The notes: generated by a model not told the origin, from the sequence alone. A stretch of DNA of 64,000 nucleotides from Mercenaria mercenaria (GCF_021730395.1 NC_069371.1:72074001-72138000), one strand, 5' to 3'; positions 36,601 through 48,205 are shown, counted from the first letter of the stretch. Numbers and translations are program-made.

Positions 36601-38035
36601 AATAGATACAATTTTTATCGGCAGTTTACAAGGTTCCTTAAAGTTACATGTTGTGAGAGAAAGGACTGTTTAAACAGCAGAGATCATTATTGACCTGTTG
36701 TATAATGCACATTGTATGATAATGCACAAAACTTTAATGGCTGTAGTAGGCTGTGCCATACCTGTGCACTAATGTAATAAGAATGTAAAGTCATTTGAAA
36801 CCGTGAACCTTTTAATGTATAAAACATCAAGATGCCATCTGACATTCTGTTGGTTCCAAATCTGAACTTAATATTTTCCATATCAGATTGGAGTTAAATG
36901 CAGCCTCGGGGTTTTATTTTTTGTTAGTAAAATACATGCTCTATTAGAGACAGAAAAGTATGGTGACAAATTTAGTTCCTATGTGTAATCCAAATCATAT
37001 TGTATTTTAAATAGGAACAAGATATTAAAGTTGTGCCTGTATTTATAATTTTCAGCTTTACAGTTTAGTCAAGCCCTGGCATATTTAGATACAACACAGG
37101 AAGAGATCAATACTAGTCTAAAATCACATGGTGATATGTTAAAACAGGTCAGTTTGTCTGTATAGTTGTATATTCATCAAATAAACATGATATTTGCATG
37201 GTAAATCATCTCATTTACCATGGTTAAGGTTAGGAACGAAAGTTCTTGTTACGTTTCAGTTTACTTAAGAGTGGTTATTATTCACATACAGAATCCTCTT
37301 TCTTTCCCATTCATTGCTTAGCTCAATAGGGAAGAGCGCAGGTCTTTGATCGCAGGTTGTGAGTTTGATACCTACGTGAGGCGTATGTTCTCCATGATGA
37401 TTTGATAAAAGACATTGTGTCTGAAATAATTGGTACTCCACCTTTTATTTTTGGGGTGGGGGAAGTTACCAGAACAAGTTTGTACTGGCAAAGAATCCAG
37501 GAACACTGCATGGTTAGATTACCTGCCCACGATTACATAACTGAAACACTGTCGAAAAACAATGTTAAACCCAGAACAAATTTTTTCCCCCTCAACTCTT
37601 ATCATAAATAGTACTGGTAATATTAAAACTGGATCGTACCTGGTCATAACACTAGCCAGTCCAAGGTTATAACATCCAGCATATTTGTTAGGTAAAACTT
37701 GTGTTTTAAATAGTGATATTGTTAAAAGTTTATATTTCCATTAAATTCAGTTTGGTTAAAAATATTTCAGTAGAGCATTTCTTCAAAACAAAGAGGTTTT
37801 TCTCAGAAATGATAATTGGCATGAAATATTGGCTAAAGGATTTAAAATATATTATTAGTTGTATTGAAAAATGAAATGGTTTAAGAGTTAAAAGTCTTGT
37901 CTGGTTGGTTTTAGAGTATTATATTATTATTTTCTTTTGTTTTATTTTCAGATGGAAGGCACTATGAATGAAAACATTTCAACCATTAAGAAAAATTGTG
38001 AAAGTTTAGATGAAAGAATGAAGCATTTAAAGTGA
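27648..38035 (+). CDS. DCTN2: dynactin subunit 2 (dynamitin, p50), complete 13-exon gene
   Basis: Exons: 27648-27683, 29783-29854, 30482-30578, 30981-31045, 31791-31889, 32346-32506, 32963-33107, 33720-33788, 34394-34432, 35342-35491, 36255-36357, 37056-37147, 37952-38035. All introns are GT-AG and phases join without a break, giving 403 residues, close to the usual length of about 400. It opens MADPKYAKLPGI and DVYETSDLPE, the conserved dynamitin N-terminus; DFSDKI and RRTGYDA, PQQKYLRLQHEI, HLEKVLGPDASIDLSDPQGA, VTYELFYRPEQAQFS, LYSMVKKWEATADVLP and LHEQ follow in the family order. Much of the rest is heptad-like coiled coil. The protein is the p50 shoulder subunit of dynactin, which links dynein to cargo in the cytoplasm. 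The start is fixed by homology of the first residues. Introns hold SINEs and MITEs; no damage to exons is seen. Confidence 0.97.
27962..28708. mobile_element. 747-bp DNA-transposon-like element with CAGTG ends and 6-bp direct repeats
   Basis: Terminal inverted repeats CAGTGTACGAAATTC and GAATTTCGAACACTG match at 14 of 15 bases. AGATTG flanks both ends (27956-27961 and 28709-28714). Subterminal GCCCG-rich blocks (ACTAGCCCGTTCGGGCC; GTCGGGCTAAAATTT) are also arranged in inverse. There is no transposase frame; the 100-residue minus frame inside is not recognisable. It lies in DCTN2 intron 1. Ends recall hAT, whose duplications are usually 8 bp. Confidence 0.75.
29212..29540 (+). mobile_element. 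5' part of a tandem-cored AGCTC element, truncated
   Basis: Starts AGCTCACCAGAGCAAAGGTG after a T run, then GTCCGGCGTGCATCGTCC and nearly two copies of a unit with GTGAACACTCTAGAGACCAC, TCAGAATGTTTGTCTTGAT and CTGGGTCATGTGGG. It stops abruptly at about 29540 without a 3' terminus. In DCTN2 intron 1. Confidence 0.7.
30244..30353. repeat. partial copy of the repeat at 53569-53757
   Basis: Shares ATTACACTAGTGTATTATCA, TTATTACACTCCCGTGACGT and CAAACATGTGATAAA with the right-hand copy. In DCTN2 intron 2. Confidence 0.7.
31190..31736 (+). mobile_element. tandem-cored element ending CTCTAG
   Basis: It begins CTCCACAAACGAAGTTGGGT with GGTATTTAGGAGTGA, a GACGGTCGGTCCGTTGG head, then about three units (ATAACTT, GCCTAGAATCATG, GCAGATGACCCC, AAGGTCA, GACCCAGAA-AGTTAAACT). 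The 3' end has GTCACTCC, inverse of GGAGTGA in the head, then CGACTGCTCTAG before TTT. In DCTN2 intron 4. Confidence 0.65.
32799..32876. mobile_element. 78-bp palindromic MITE, copy 1
   Basis: Inverted ends GGGCTGAGCGCGAAACTA and TAGTTTTGCGCTCAGCCC surround TATATAAATAAAGAACAAGA. Lies in DCTN2 intron 6; a second copy is at 34848. Confidence 0.8.
33200..33442 (+). repeat. tRNA-headed SINE
   Basis: The head has box A TGAGTGGTTAAGGC and box B-like TGTTGGTTC, as in Leu/Ser-type tRNAs. The body has CATGTGAGGACGCCATTTAA, GGTGCCCCTCATGGTGAAAT and TCATATTACCTATAATTGTG, ending GTGCGATGTTAAACCCAACA. It resembles V-/Meta-type SINEs described in molluscs (inference). In DCTN2 intron 7. Confidence 0.75.
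34848..34932. mobile_element. 85-bp palindromic MITE, copy 2
   Basis: GGTCTGAGCGCGAAACTATT and AGTAGTTTCGCGCTCAGCCC form the arms. Centre nearly identical to that of 32799-32876. In DCTN2 intron 9. Confidence 0.8.
35700..35960 (+). repeat. tRNA-headed SINE, diverged
   Basis: Head TGGCTGAATGGTAATGG with box B-like GAGTTCAGACCC, body GTCATGTGAGGATGC, CATGAAATGATGCCTAGAGG, tail running into AATAAATAATAAACAAAAAG. In DCTN2 intron 10. Confidence 0.65.
37315..37600 (+). repeat. tRNA-headed SINE with AACAATGTTAAACCC tail
   Basis: Box A TTAGCTCAATAGGGAAGAGC, box B-like GAGTTTGATACC. The tail CTGAAACACTGTCGAAAAAC, AATGTTAAACCC matches in reverse the fragments at 43898 and 54718. In DCTN2 intron 12. 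Confidence 0.65.
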
Positions 38036-38300
38036 ACAAACCACAGTATTTATCCAGTGATCAGTGGTCATGTCAGAGATACAGGACTTGTAAAATTAAT
38101 GTTTATGACATAAAGCCCATGTACATGTGATTTTACTATTTAATGCATCTTTTATTGAAAGGAAAGAGTGTTCAGATATGTTGGTCAACCCTTAACTTGG
38201 AAAAACAAAACTAAGAGCATAAAAAAAAGAGAGCAGTGTTTTATGTTGATTGTTGGTTTCTGTTCAAAGTGACAGAGTTATATAAACTTACTATTTCAGA

Positions 38301-38306
38301 AATAAA
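38301..38306 (+). terminator. candidate DCTN2 polyadenylation signal AATAAA
   Basis: AATAAA lies 266 bases after the DCTN2 stop. Other A-rich hexamers are near, so the true 3' end is not proven. Confidence 0.45.
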
Positions 38307-39939
38307 TTTGTTAGCTTCTGGAAATAATGTATAAACTCGGAATTTTGAATGATCTATTCACATATTCATTAAATTTGTAAAGAAGAGTATTAAAATATAT
38401 GTTAAAAACACCATCGTTTATATGACTGAAGAATTGTTGAAAAAGACGAACTCGAACACACACGCACGTTAACAAAACCATTCAAATTGACGTCACAAGA
38501 ATTGTTGGTATGACGAATATGGGAATTGCAATAGTTGGCTTTTTCGCAATTTTCATTTTTGGTTTCCATCGGTCATGGTTGAACAATTTATCAGATTTCA
38601 AAAAAAACAACAAAAAAACAATGCATATGCTGTTAGAAGTCCTATGCTTGTAATACAGCTGTAATACATGAGACCTGACACAAGGTTTAAAAAATCGGAA
38701 AATTTATTGGTAGCCCATTAGCAGGCTGACAACAGAAGTTAACAAAAATATAAACTCTGAATTTTAAATGGTTACCAATGGTTACCAACAACTTATCATT
38801 TATAGGTGTTGTGCAATATTCAAAACTTTAATGTAAATGATTGTAAACCTCTTACGACATGATGTAAAGTTCACATTGTCTACTGCCATATTTAATTAAT
38901 TCTTTTTCATTTTTGTGTAACTTTTTGTTCGTTGGCTTAGGGTTGAAATATTTATCAAAGGAAAGAACACAGAATATCAAAAGGTGCCCAAAAATACTTT
39001 TAATATTAAGTCAAAACATAATTTTCTGCAGTTGATCTAAAGCTGGTAAAGAATTCAGTTTTTGGTTTCTTTGTAGGTTGTTATCTTCAGCTTTTAGTTA
39101 CAGTATGAAATAAGCTGGAAAATTGGGATAAAGATTGCTTTCAAAAAAAAGTAGCAATTCTATTACCATTAGAATTTCTTGCCAGTACTTAAAAGAAAAT
39201 ACTTTAAATATCGGAACCATAGAAAGTTGAACATTTTATATAAATTACCATATATTACTTGTAGAGCTTTGGTCTTAAATTGGTGGTTAAGTTATTTATA
39301 TTTAAAATCTTGTGATGGAATATTATTATTAAATGAATATCTTACTGATAGTGTTGTTTTCCTGTCTATCTCTGCTTAGTATTCAAAGAATGTAAAGAGT
39401 GGAATTCAAACATGGCTAAAGTATGTTTCCAGGTATTGATGTCTCTCGGTGAGAAATGCATGTTTATCTCCGAGTATATCAGTTTTAAACTTTCAAGTAC
39501 TGAAAGTTTCTTCTTGCACAAATGCTTAATACAACATTGTGTATGTCCAAATTTATTCCAAATTCAGTTGTATGTTACATAGTTGTGATATATACTTGAC
39601 AGGAATATTTCACATTTAAGCTTTTAGTTTACTTGTAGATATATCTTTCATCCTGGGCTGCGGTCGATAAACTTTCTGGTCATTTTGGTGGCTATTATGC
39701 AGTCAAAAACTTAGCAGACAAGACATGTAGGTCAGGGGAGGGAAAATCTTGTATTCCCTGATTCTCCACCAGGTGCAAAAACAAAAGCCATGATTTCTCT
39801 TTGGGCAGTTTTCTTCAACTACAAAATAAACATGAGGAGCTAATGGCGTGATGACTTTCACCCCTCTCCCACCACCCAGAAGATGCGCAGCTGCTAAGTT
39901 AGGCATTTCAGCAACATTATACAGTTGCCATAATTTATT
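38307..39939. other. convergent intergenic DNA, nothing recognised
   Basis: AT-rich DNA downstream of DCTN2. Either 3' UTR could extend into it. No exon is supportable. Confidence 0.4.
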
Positions 39940-40110
39940 AATCTTTGCCCTATTGTAGACACTTATTTCTGGCACTGAAATGCACATAGGTAGAACCACC
40001 TACTGTAAACAAGCAAGCTTAGTGGCTTCCTCACATGACTACACAAGCAGGGCTCAAACCCATGGAGGTGAGTGGCAAGTGATTCCATGTCTATGACCAT
40101 AGAGCACACT
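39940..40110 (-). repeat. SINE fragment
   Basis: On the minus strand: box B-like GGGTTTGAGCCCTGC, GTCATGTGAGGAAGCCACTA and GGTGGTTCTACCTATGTGCA, the SINE body seen at 33200 and 6185. Confidence 0.65.
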
Positions 40111-40399
40111 GAAGCATTATCCTTCCAAGTAAAAGATAAACCCTGTACTGTTGTGTATTCTGACTTATTCAAAACAAAACCCATCTACATCTTTATTTTT
40201 TATTTTGATTTCTGAAACATTTTGTGTCCACTACAACAATTACCTACAAATTACGATACACTAAAATTTAATTATATCAACTAAAGCCTCATCTACATCT
40301 GTCCAATGTTCTTGAATATCTACACAAGATAAACTGAAGTTACATCAATTTACCAATTTCAATTTCCTTCCATTGGAATCACAAGAGTTGAATAGAACA

Positions 40400-40562
40400 T
40401 TAACCTTTTCCCAGCTAAACATCTAAAATGGACTGGTCCATCTTTCAATTTGGGCAATACCATTTATTATCTAATGGGGTGTTCATTGAAAATTTACTGA
40501 CCGAATTGGACTGCAATGGTCGCAAAGGAAAAATCACTTGCCAGCAGCTGGCTAAAGGTTAA
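40400..40562. mobile_element. TTAA-flanked MITE, copy A
   Basis: Ends TTAACCTTTTCCCAG and GCTAAAGGTTAA; inside, GGTCCATCTTTCAATTTGGG and GGTCGCAAAGG. Four relatives lie at 44626, 45931, 47131 and 60484. Confidence 0.75.
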
Positions 40563-41909
40563 TTAAAAAAAACAACAACTGAAAATGTCCTGAAATTCTA
40601 TACTTTTCTTCAGTTTAATTTTGGGTTCACCTCTTTCAATGTATTTGAACTTGTATTCTTACTAAACATTTGTCAGCATAAATTGCAATCAAAAAGGCTA
40701 CAGAAGTGAACTGCTTGTTGGCAGAAATTCTTGACCTTACTTAAATATTAAAAAGTAGCTCCATCCCTACAAACTAATTATTTCCAAGTTTTACTTTCAC
40801 CGACAAATTCTCCACTCATTCCTGTAAATTCATGAAAAAGTGTCTTGACATTTAGAAATTATTAATGTTGCAACATCTATAATAATTATAGTATTACATT
40901 TTTGCTATTGGGAAAGAAAAACGGCGCAGATAATATTCTCGATAAAGAACAACCAATGACTATCTTTTTTGATTATGCAACAGAAGTTACAATAAAAAAA
41001 ATCTACTGGTAATGACTGTCTTCACTTTCATAAATCAAGAACAAGTCATAACTCCTTAACTTACCTTATATAGTCATTTAAGAACATAAAACTAATGATG
41101 ACAAGACTTATGTGTGTAAATCTATCACTATACTAGTGTATTAAATAGTAAATACTCAACAGGATATAATTTTTTGGGTCAAAATTTCTGCAGAGATAAC
41201 ACATGTATTTTTGTGTTATAACATCTGCAGAATCCCCCAAGAGATTTTGAAGATGTTCCAACACGAAATGAACATGAGCTAATGCTATTCTAGAAAAAAA
41301 CACAAAGACTAATAAACCAATATATATTGTCAAAGGTGTTTTAAAAGCACGTCAGTGCAAGAATCTCTCCGTTAACACAAGCCAACTCTCTTGTTGAAAC
41401 GACCCCGAAAAGTGACAAGAACAGCAGTTTATGCTAGAATAACTATTAAGCCCCAGATTTATGAAAAAGTACAATAATCACAATTCATTTTATCGATATA
41501 AATTAATTTGAAAATAAAGTTTGTAATTACCATGACAAAATAATACAAGTTAGAAAAGAGTTTCATCAGTGGAGAGATATATATAAATATACAAATATTG
41601 GGTTATCGCAATTAATGCATTTTTACAATGATTACTTAAGAAGTTTCCAACTGCTACAATACTATTCCTAGAATAGATTCAAAGCATCAATGAAAGGCTA
41701 CTCTGAAAATACCTTTTTACCTAATAAATGTTCTCAGTAAAACATCTATATTGTAGATAAGATGGTTTTTGGCAATGCTTTAATTTTGCAGATTTTCAGT
41801 CCACATACAGCTATTTGTAAATTGACATTCATAAGAAATTGTGCCTGGTAGTTAGTTCATCTGGGGTAAGTATTGCTCTAACTGTACTGTAGATTGCTAT
41901 TTGATTTTT
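40563..41909. other. intergenic stretch, nothing recognised
   Basis: AT-rich DNA without a supportable gene or repeat. Confidence 0.4.
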
Positions 41910-43067
41910 AGCTCGACTATTCAAAGAATAGTCTAGCTATTCTACTCACCCTGGCATCGGCGTCGGCGTCACACCTTGGTTAAGTTTCTGCATGCACGTA
42001 CATACAGCCATCAATTAAAGGCATATAGCTTTGAACCTTATTTTTTCTTTTTCTAGGTCAATTACCAACCTCTCTGGGTCAAGTCTCATAACTCTGACAT
42101 GTATTTTGAGCAAATTATGCCCCCTTTTGGACTTAGAAAATTTTGGTTAAAGTTTTACATGCAAGTTACTATCTCCAAAACTAATGCAGATATTGAATTG
42201 AAACTTCACATGTGTCTTTGGGGTTATAAAACTAGTTGATAGCAGCAAGTCTCATAACTCTGACCTTTATTTTGGCCAAATTATGACCCCCTTTTGGACT
42301 TAGAAAATCCTGGTTAAAGTTTTGCGTGCAAGTACATACAGCTATTTCTAAAAGGCATATAGTTTTTAAACTTATTTTTTCTTTTTCTAGATCAATTACC
42401 AACCTCATTGGGTCAAGTCCCATAACTCTGACATGTATTTTGAGCAAATTATTCCCCCTTTTGGACTTAGAAAATTCTGGTTAAAGTTTTATATGCAAGT
42501 TACTATCTCCAGAACTAATGCAGATATTGAATTGAAACTTCACATGTGTCTTCGGGGTTATAAAACTAGTTGATAGCAGCATGTCCCATAACTCTGACCT
42601 TCATTTTGGCCAAATTATGCCCCCTTTTGGGCTGAGAAAATTCTGGTTAAAGTTTTGCGTGCAAGTACATACAGCTATTACTAAAAGGCATATAAATTTG
42701 AAACTTATTTTTTCTTTTTCTAGATCAATTACCAACCTCACTGGATCAAGTCCCATAATTCTGACATGTATTTTGAGCAAATTATTCCCCTTTTGGGACT
42801 TAGGAAATTCTGGTTTAATAAAGTGTTACATGCATGTGTCTATTTCCAAAACTAATGCAGATATTGAACTGAAACTCCACATGTGTCTTTGGGGTTATAA
42901 AACTAGTTGATAGCAGCAAGTCCTATAACTGATATGCATTTTGGTCAAATTATGTCCCCTTTTGAACTTAAAACTCTTTTGATATTTAACCTTTTTGGGT
43001 AATATTTTCCTGCTTCTGGGACAATATTTCTAATAGTCGAGCTTGGCTGTCTTACGGACAGCTCTTG
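41910..43067 (+). mobile_element. tandem-cored element (AGCTCGAC...CTCTTG) with alternating core units
   Basis: Starts AGCTCGACTATTC after TTTTT, then GGCATCGGCGTCGGCGTCAC. The core alternates two related monomers of about 165-170 bp: type A (TGACATGTATTTTGAGCAAA, then AACTAATGCAGATATTGAA) and type B (TGACCTTTATTTTGGCCAAA, then CATACAGCTATTTCTAAAAG), in order A-B-A-B-A. The 3' end has AATAGTCGAGCT, the exact inverse of the head, a GCTGTC/GGACAGC hairpin and TCTTG before TTT. Confidence 0.8.
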
Positions 43068-43897
43068 TTTAATCTGAAAGGCAACAGACAAATTCAAGAT
43101 TTTGATAACTTGCACTTCATAGTTGGATATGCTTATGGAAATCTGCTGCTTTGCAGTCTGAAATGACTGTGATTTTGAATTCAGGGTGTCCCTCTGATCA
43201 CAAAAATTAAAGTGAATATAACCCAATATACAGCAGAGATATTCATAACTGATGAAAATCTGCCTATGGCACCTTACATGAATATTCGTGAAAAAAAAAT
43301 CCCAAACAAACCAAAAAAAAAAATGTGAAGAAATTATTATCTTATTGACAATTCATTAGTTACTGACTAAGGTAAGGAAACATTTTAAATTAAATGCTAA
43401 ACATATTTAAGGTTCTGAAATATATATAGCAAGTTTTCGTTGATACTATGTATAGATAATTATATTTGCCATACTGTAATGTATATTACAAACAACTAGT
43501 TTACGGCTAATTTCATTTTATTAAAATCTAGTGTATAGCTCAATTCATTGGAAAAAATATCTTTATATTTGTAACATACAATTTGTGTAGGATGTTAATT
43601 CCTTGCTGCTTCAAGCTGACCAAGATGAATTTTTTTTTTATTATGTAAATTACACTATATCAAAATCAAATATCAAAATACTGCACTATGAATTGTGCTA
43701 AGGTTTATTGATGGTTCCAAGAGTAACATTTTTATTCCCTTTATTCAATACAAACGGAGAAGTTTTCACAGACAATCTATGTTCTGGATAATACGTTACT
43801 ATATGCTTTGAGAAATAAATTACCATAATTATGTTCTGTAAAAAAAGGTACGTTACTTTCTGTTCTGAAAACTTAAATGAAATTTTGTAGCTTTGTT
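43068..43897. other. intergenic stretch, nothing recognised
   Basis: AT-rich DNA without a supportable gene or repeat. Confidence 0.4.
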
Positions 43898-44000
43898 AAC
43901 TTTGTTTTGGGTTTAACGCTGTTTTTCAACAGTATTTCAGTCATGTAAAGGCGGGCAGTTAACCTAACCAGTCTTCCTGGATTCTGTAGCATAAATAAAA
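43898..44000 (-). repeat. SINE 3' end fragment
   Basis: TTTGTTTTGGGTTTAACGCT, TTTTTCAACAGTATTTCAGT, CATGTAA-GGCGG: reverse of the SINE tail at 37560-37590, also seen at 54718-54777. Confidence 0.65.
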
Positions 44001-44346
44001 ATCTAAAAATCACAACTCAAGCTGGCAACATTATTTAGTGGAGCTGTAACTGTACAACAGTAGCTGGATATAACGTTTAGAAGAAAAAAAACACCCACTG
44101 TCTTCATAGTGACTAAACTGTATTTAAACCAAACACATAAATCTCTAATAAAACAAATAGATTACTTCACTAATCCCTACAAAAGCTTAATTGTCCTCTA
44201 CAGGCAATAAAAAAGAACTACATTGTACTAAACTGAAAGAATTATGAGGGAAAAAAACAAAAACATTCTCTGCTGTCAAGACACAAAGTCCCTGACAAAA
44301 ATTCATGGCCATTAGGATACTGTGTATGTGACAAAAGGTTTGTCAC

Positions 44347-44554
44347 CCCAGTTTGTGTTCAGACCCTGTGTTTTGTTTCATAAGAGATAAATCCTGTATA
44401 ATTATGTCCCTTTTCCTCTCAAAACATTGGGGATAATCAGTTACTTATTTATTTGGGTTTTATGGTGCACCAACTCAGTATAGAGGCCAGAATATATAAG
44501 AGAAATGATTGAAAAACATTATAAAAGATTACCTAGTCAGCAGCCAGACTACAA
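44347..44554. repeat. dispersed repeat, partner of 22217-22398
   Basis: Same blocks in the same order, plus an extra insertion-like stretch (TTATTTATTTGGGTTTTATG) in the middle. Confidence 0.65.
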
Positions 44555-44625
44555 CAACCTCTGTGCTAAGTATTTTGTTGTTTATAAACAACTTACCAGG
44601 CTGAATCATGTTGAAATGTTCAAAT

Positions 44626-44829
44626 TAATTACCCTCTAAATTTCTATAATGAACTTGTCCATCTTTCAATTTGGACAGTGCCATTAACTGTTAAAAGGGG
44701 TACTTTCCAAAAAGAAATGGACTGAATGACGGACAGTGCAGATTTTGATCAGACTGCAAGGATGTGCAGACTGATCATGATCTACACTGGTCGCAAAGGC
44801 AGAATCAATTGTGTCCAACAAGGGTTAAC
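44626..44829. mobile_element. TTAA-flanked MITE, copy B
   Basis: Contains TTCTATAATGAACTTGTCCA, GGACAGTGCC, TGATCATGATCTACACTGGT and CGCAAAGGCAGAATCAATTG, ending GGGTTAA. Confidence 0.75.
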
Positions 44830-44963
44830 ATATTGTAGGAAGACAACAGATATAGAAAGCTTCCAACATTTAGCATTCTTAAAATATAATATCCTTTTAA
44901 CGATAGTTTTAAACACAAGACATGTTACGAGACAGAATATCTCCATAAAATTCCAAGGAGAAC

Positions 44964-45173
44964 TACTGTGAAATCATTTAATTTCGTGGGTATGAAATTT
45001 CGTGGTTTTGGTCAAAACGGCAATTTCGTGGGGATATGAATTCGTGTATTTCAACTTTTGAACATAAAATTAACTGGAATTTTACATGTTCGTTGGGATT
45101 AAATTTCGTGGATTGACTCAACCACGAAATCCAAGAAAATTAGTCCCCCACAAAAATTAATGATTTCACAGTA
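44964..45173. mobile_element. palindromic MITE with TACTGTGAAATCATT ends
   Basis: The 15-base ends TACTGTGAAATCATT and AATGATTTCACAGTA are perfect inverses. Inside, TTTCGTGG blocks face CCACGAAA blocks. The element at 52849-53059 has the same ends. Partial relatives lie at 56010-56175 and 60358-60480. Confidence 0.8.
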
Positions 45174-45930
45174 TTTACAATAAAACAAAATGTACAAAAA
45201 ACTTACATCACAAATGTAATTTGAATAAAAGTATGTCTGTGGAAGTGTTCAATGGAACTTGTGGAATTATCAGTTTCTATTAGATGATCAATCAATGTGA
45301 CACCAACAATGAACCACAAAACATAGATTGACTATACATGTACATATTTTGTGCAAGTTTGACTGAGATCAGATTGAAATTGCTCAAATTATTAACTTAT
45401 TTTCTCCATATTTTGGCTAAGAAAAGGGCAGTAACTCTTATGGTGCTGGTATGAAACTATTCAACTAGACCTTCTAGAATAACAGTGATACAAAGTCTGC
45501 AAATTTTGATCAAAATCCAGTCAAAATTACAGATAGTATTAAAAGGACATTGCTTCTTACTTTTAATTTTGACCCAGTCAATGACCGTAACTCTGGTACC
45601 TGTTGTGAACTAGCTAGATTTCCTTTACCTCAGATATCAAGTGATATGCATATGAAACAAATGTTTTATGTTTAAGTCGAAGAGGAAATACTTATTATGT
45701 TACTTAGAGGAAAATAATCTCTGCCCCCTTGTAAAGCTTGAAACTTTGGTTAGTCGACCTGTAATGGATTATCAGCAAATTACATATCCTGTGTATGCAA
45801 ATTCAGAATTCTATGGTTTTCATAGATGGTCATGTATGTGCTGAGTTATATTTACATCCAGAGAATGCCAAATGCCTAACTAGAATACATAATTACAAAG
45901 AAATTGCCGAGTGTCAATACAGGTAATGTA

Positions 45931-46082
45931 TTAACCTTTACACTGCCAAATTTCTGAGAAGGACTGGTCCATTATACAATTTGAGCAGTACCATTTCTTA
46001 CCTGAGGGGTGCTCACTTAAATTTACTAACTGAACAGCGAACGGTGCAGACCATCATCAGCCTGCATGGATGTAAAGATTAA
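45931..46082. mobile_element. TTAA-flanked MITE, copy C
   Basis: TTAACCTTTACACTGCC at left, GTAAAGATTAAC at right, with GACTGGTCCATTATACAATT and GAACAGCGAACGGTGCAGAC inside. Confidence 0.65.
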
Positions 46083-46354
46083 CTAACACCCTCAGGGACC
46101 TAATTCAAAGAAAGCTGATGGCTCTTAAATCTATTTCAGCATTATAAACCATTTTAAAGGGTATCTATCCTAAAAAAAAAATATGTTACTTAAAACTGAC
46201 ACAATTATCACAGAAAAGAGCCACATGCAAGATTTTTCTTTGGTTTAAAGCAGCTTGTTCAGATATTTTAGCCAAACTTTTCTCTCTTTCAAAAGCCAAT
46301 AATTTGTGGGTACTGTGATATAACTAGTGGAATAAACTTGTTGACAAAAAAAAA

Positions 46355-46527
46355 ATGAGCCACACCATGAGAAAACCAACATAGTGCATTTGCGACCAGC
46401 ATGGATCCTGGCCATCCATGCTATTCATGAACGGTTTATCTAATTGCAAAAGGCTTTTAAAGAGAACAGCAAGGATCCTGGCCAGGCTGTGCAGATGCTA
46501 TGTTGGTTTTCTCATGGTGTGGCTCAA
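46355..46527. mobile_element. long-palindrome MITE (GAGCC...GGCTC), copy 1
   Basis: Arms GAGCCACACCATGAGAAAAC and GTTTTCTCATGGTGTGGCTC. Shares AACATAGTG-TTGCGACC and GCATGGATCCTGG with four other copies (46902, 48550, 52276, 63304). Confidence 0.8.
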
Positions 46528-46901
46528 ACGATTTTTGCAAGACAATTATCCTGATAAAAAACCTTATATATTGTGCAGAAGGATGAAATTGTTGCAATAA
46601 TTTTGATATAGGAGGAAATCAACTTTCTTTCTGCTTTTCCTCCAATATCTTATACTTATTTTCACTCAATTTACTATTTTACAATGACATAATATGTATA
46701 TACATTTTATGCCAAACTTGGTGGAAATGGACATGTTGAAAAATTCAAACCAAACTGTGGACAAGTAGCTTTAAACAATATTTTTGCACACCCTGAAATC
46801 ACTTTAAATTGCGGGGCACTTACATGTATTTTAACTAATTTCATGGTCTAATAATCCATGAAACTAAATCTGAACAAACAAAATAATATTCCAATCATTA
46901 A

Positions 46902-47055
46902 ATGAGCCATGCCATGAGAAGTTCGCTTTCAAAGCCTATTGCAATTAGAGAAACTGTTAGCAAACAGCATGGATCCTGACCAGACTGCGCAAGCTGGTCT
47001 GGATCCATGCTGGCCGCAAAGCCACTATGTTGGTTTTCTCATGGCACGGCTCAAA
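46902..47055. mobile_element. long-palindrome MITE, copy 2
   Basis: Left arm is shortened after GAGCCATGCCATGAGAA; right half is complete through GTTGGTTTTCTCATGGCACG and GCTC. Confidence 0.75.
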
Positions 47056-47130
47056 TCATTAAGATTTAAAATCAATGAATAATGTTTTCATGATATTTGG
47101 CAGAACTTGTGAAATTTCGAACCAACAATG

Positions 47131-47343
47131 TTAACCCTTACCTAAATTTCTATAATGAACTTGTCCATCTTCCAATCTGGACAGTACCTTTATCTGTTAA
47201 AAGGGGTGCTTACCCAAAAGATACTGGCTGAATAGCAAACTGCGCAGATCATGATCAGACTGCACAGATGAGCAAGTAGTATGATCATAATCTACACTGG
47301 TCGCAAAGGCAGAACAAATTGTGTCCAGTATGGTATGGGTTAA
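47131..47343. mobile_element. TTAA-flanked MITE, copy D
   Basis: TTAACCCTTACC at left and TATGGGTTAA at right; interior as in copy B. The TTAA at both ends suggests a TTAA target site. Confidence 0.75.
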
Positions 47344-47518
47344 TAATTGCACAGTAATTATGTACATTTTTATAGTATTACAAGATACAGACATCCACTT
47401 AAATGACAGAATAATGTTTTATACAAACTTCAACTACTGAAGAAAAACAGCTGACACAAAATGTTCTATTACACTCGAGATGACAAGAATTTGAGATAAA
47501 TACATTAAATGAAATGAC

Positions 47519-48205
47519 TTAAAGACACATCTGACACTTTTCTATAAGTAAAATTTTTCCTATGGACAAAATTTCTTTAGACTTTGTGTACTGACTGAGG
47601 ATCAAGTTTAAAACGGAAATATGTATTAAAAACCAGAGGTACTGGTGACTGATCTTGAATTATCTGCCCTTGAAAATCAGAAAATGCTAAAAAAAAAAAA
47701 TCAAATTGTAATGGCAGATACTTAAAGATTAAGGCAAGGGAACTATGCATTTCAATTTATATTTCTGTTTAATTCATCATTTGCATTCAGTGTACAAAGT
47801 TAAAAGAAATTTGGTAAATGGGAAAGACCAGGACTTTGATGTCATTTTGTCATGTTCATAGTCAAGGACATTTGCCTCAGTGTATAACTGACATAGGGCA
47901 AATTTTCTTACCAACAGAATTCTTCTTTAAACAGTATTTGCTGACAGAGAATCAAATCAAAAACAGAAATATAAAATAAACCAAGTCATAGGTACCCAGC
48001 CTTGGTCCTTGAAGGTCAGAAAATACTAAAAAAATCTATTTTCAAGGGCAAATAATTCAAGATTAACCACCAGTACCTATGATTTTTAATAAATAGTTCC
48101 ATTTTAAACTTCATTCTTAGTCAGTATACAAAGTTTAAAGAAATTCTGTCTGTAGGAAACATTTTGCCCTATATACATATAGAAAACTGTCAGATATGTC
48201 TTTTA
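47519..48205. mobile_element. fold-back element of about 690 bp
   Basis: The whole span is an imperfect palindrome centred near 47860. TTAAAGACACATCTGACA at left pairs with TGTCAGATATGTCTTTTAA at right; AATTTCTTTAGACTTTGTGT faces ATACAAAGTTTAAAGAAATT; TTGAATTATCTGCCCTTGAA faces TTCAAGGGCAAATAATTCAA. No ORF. Confidence 0.75.
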
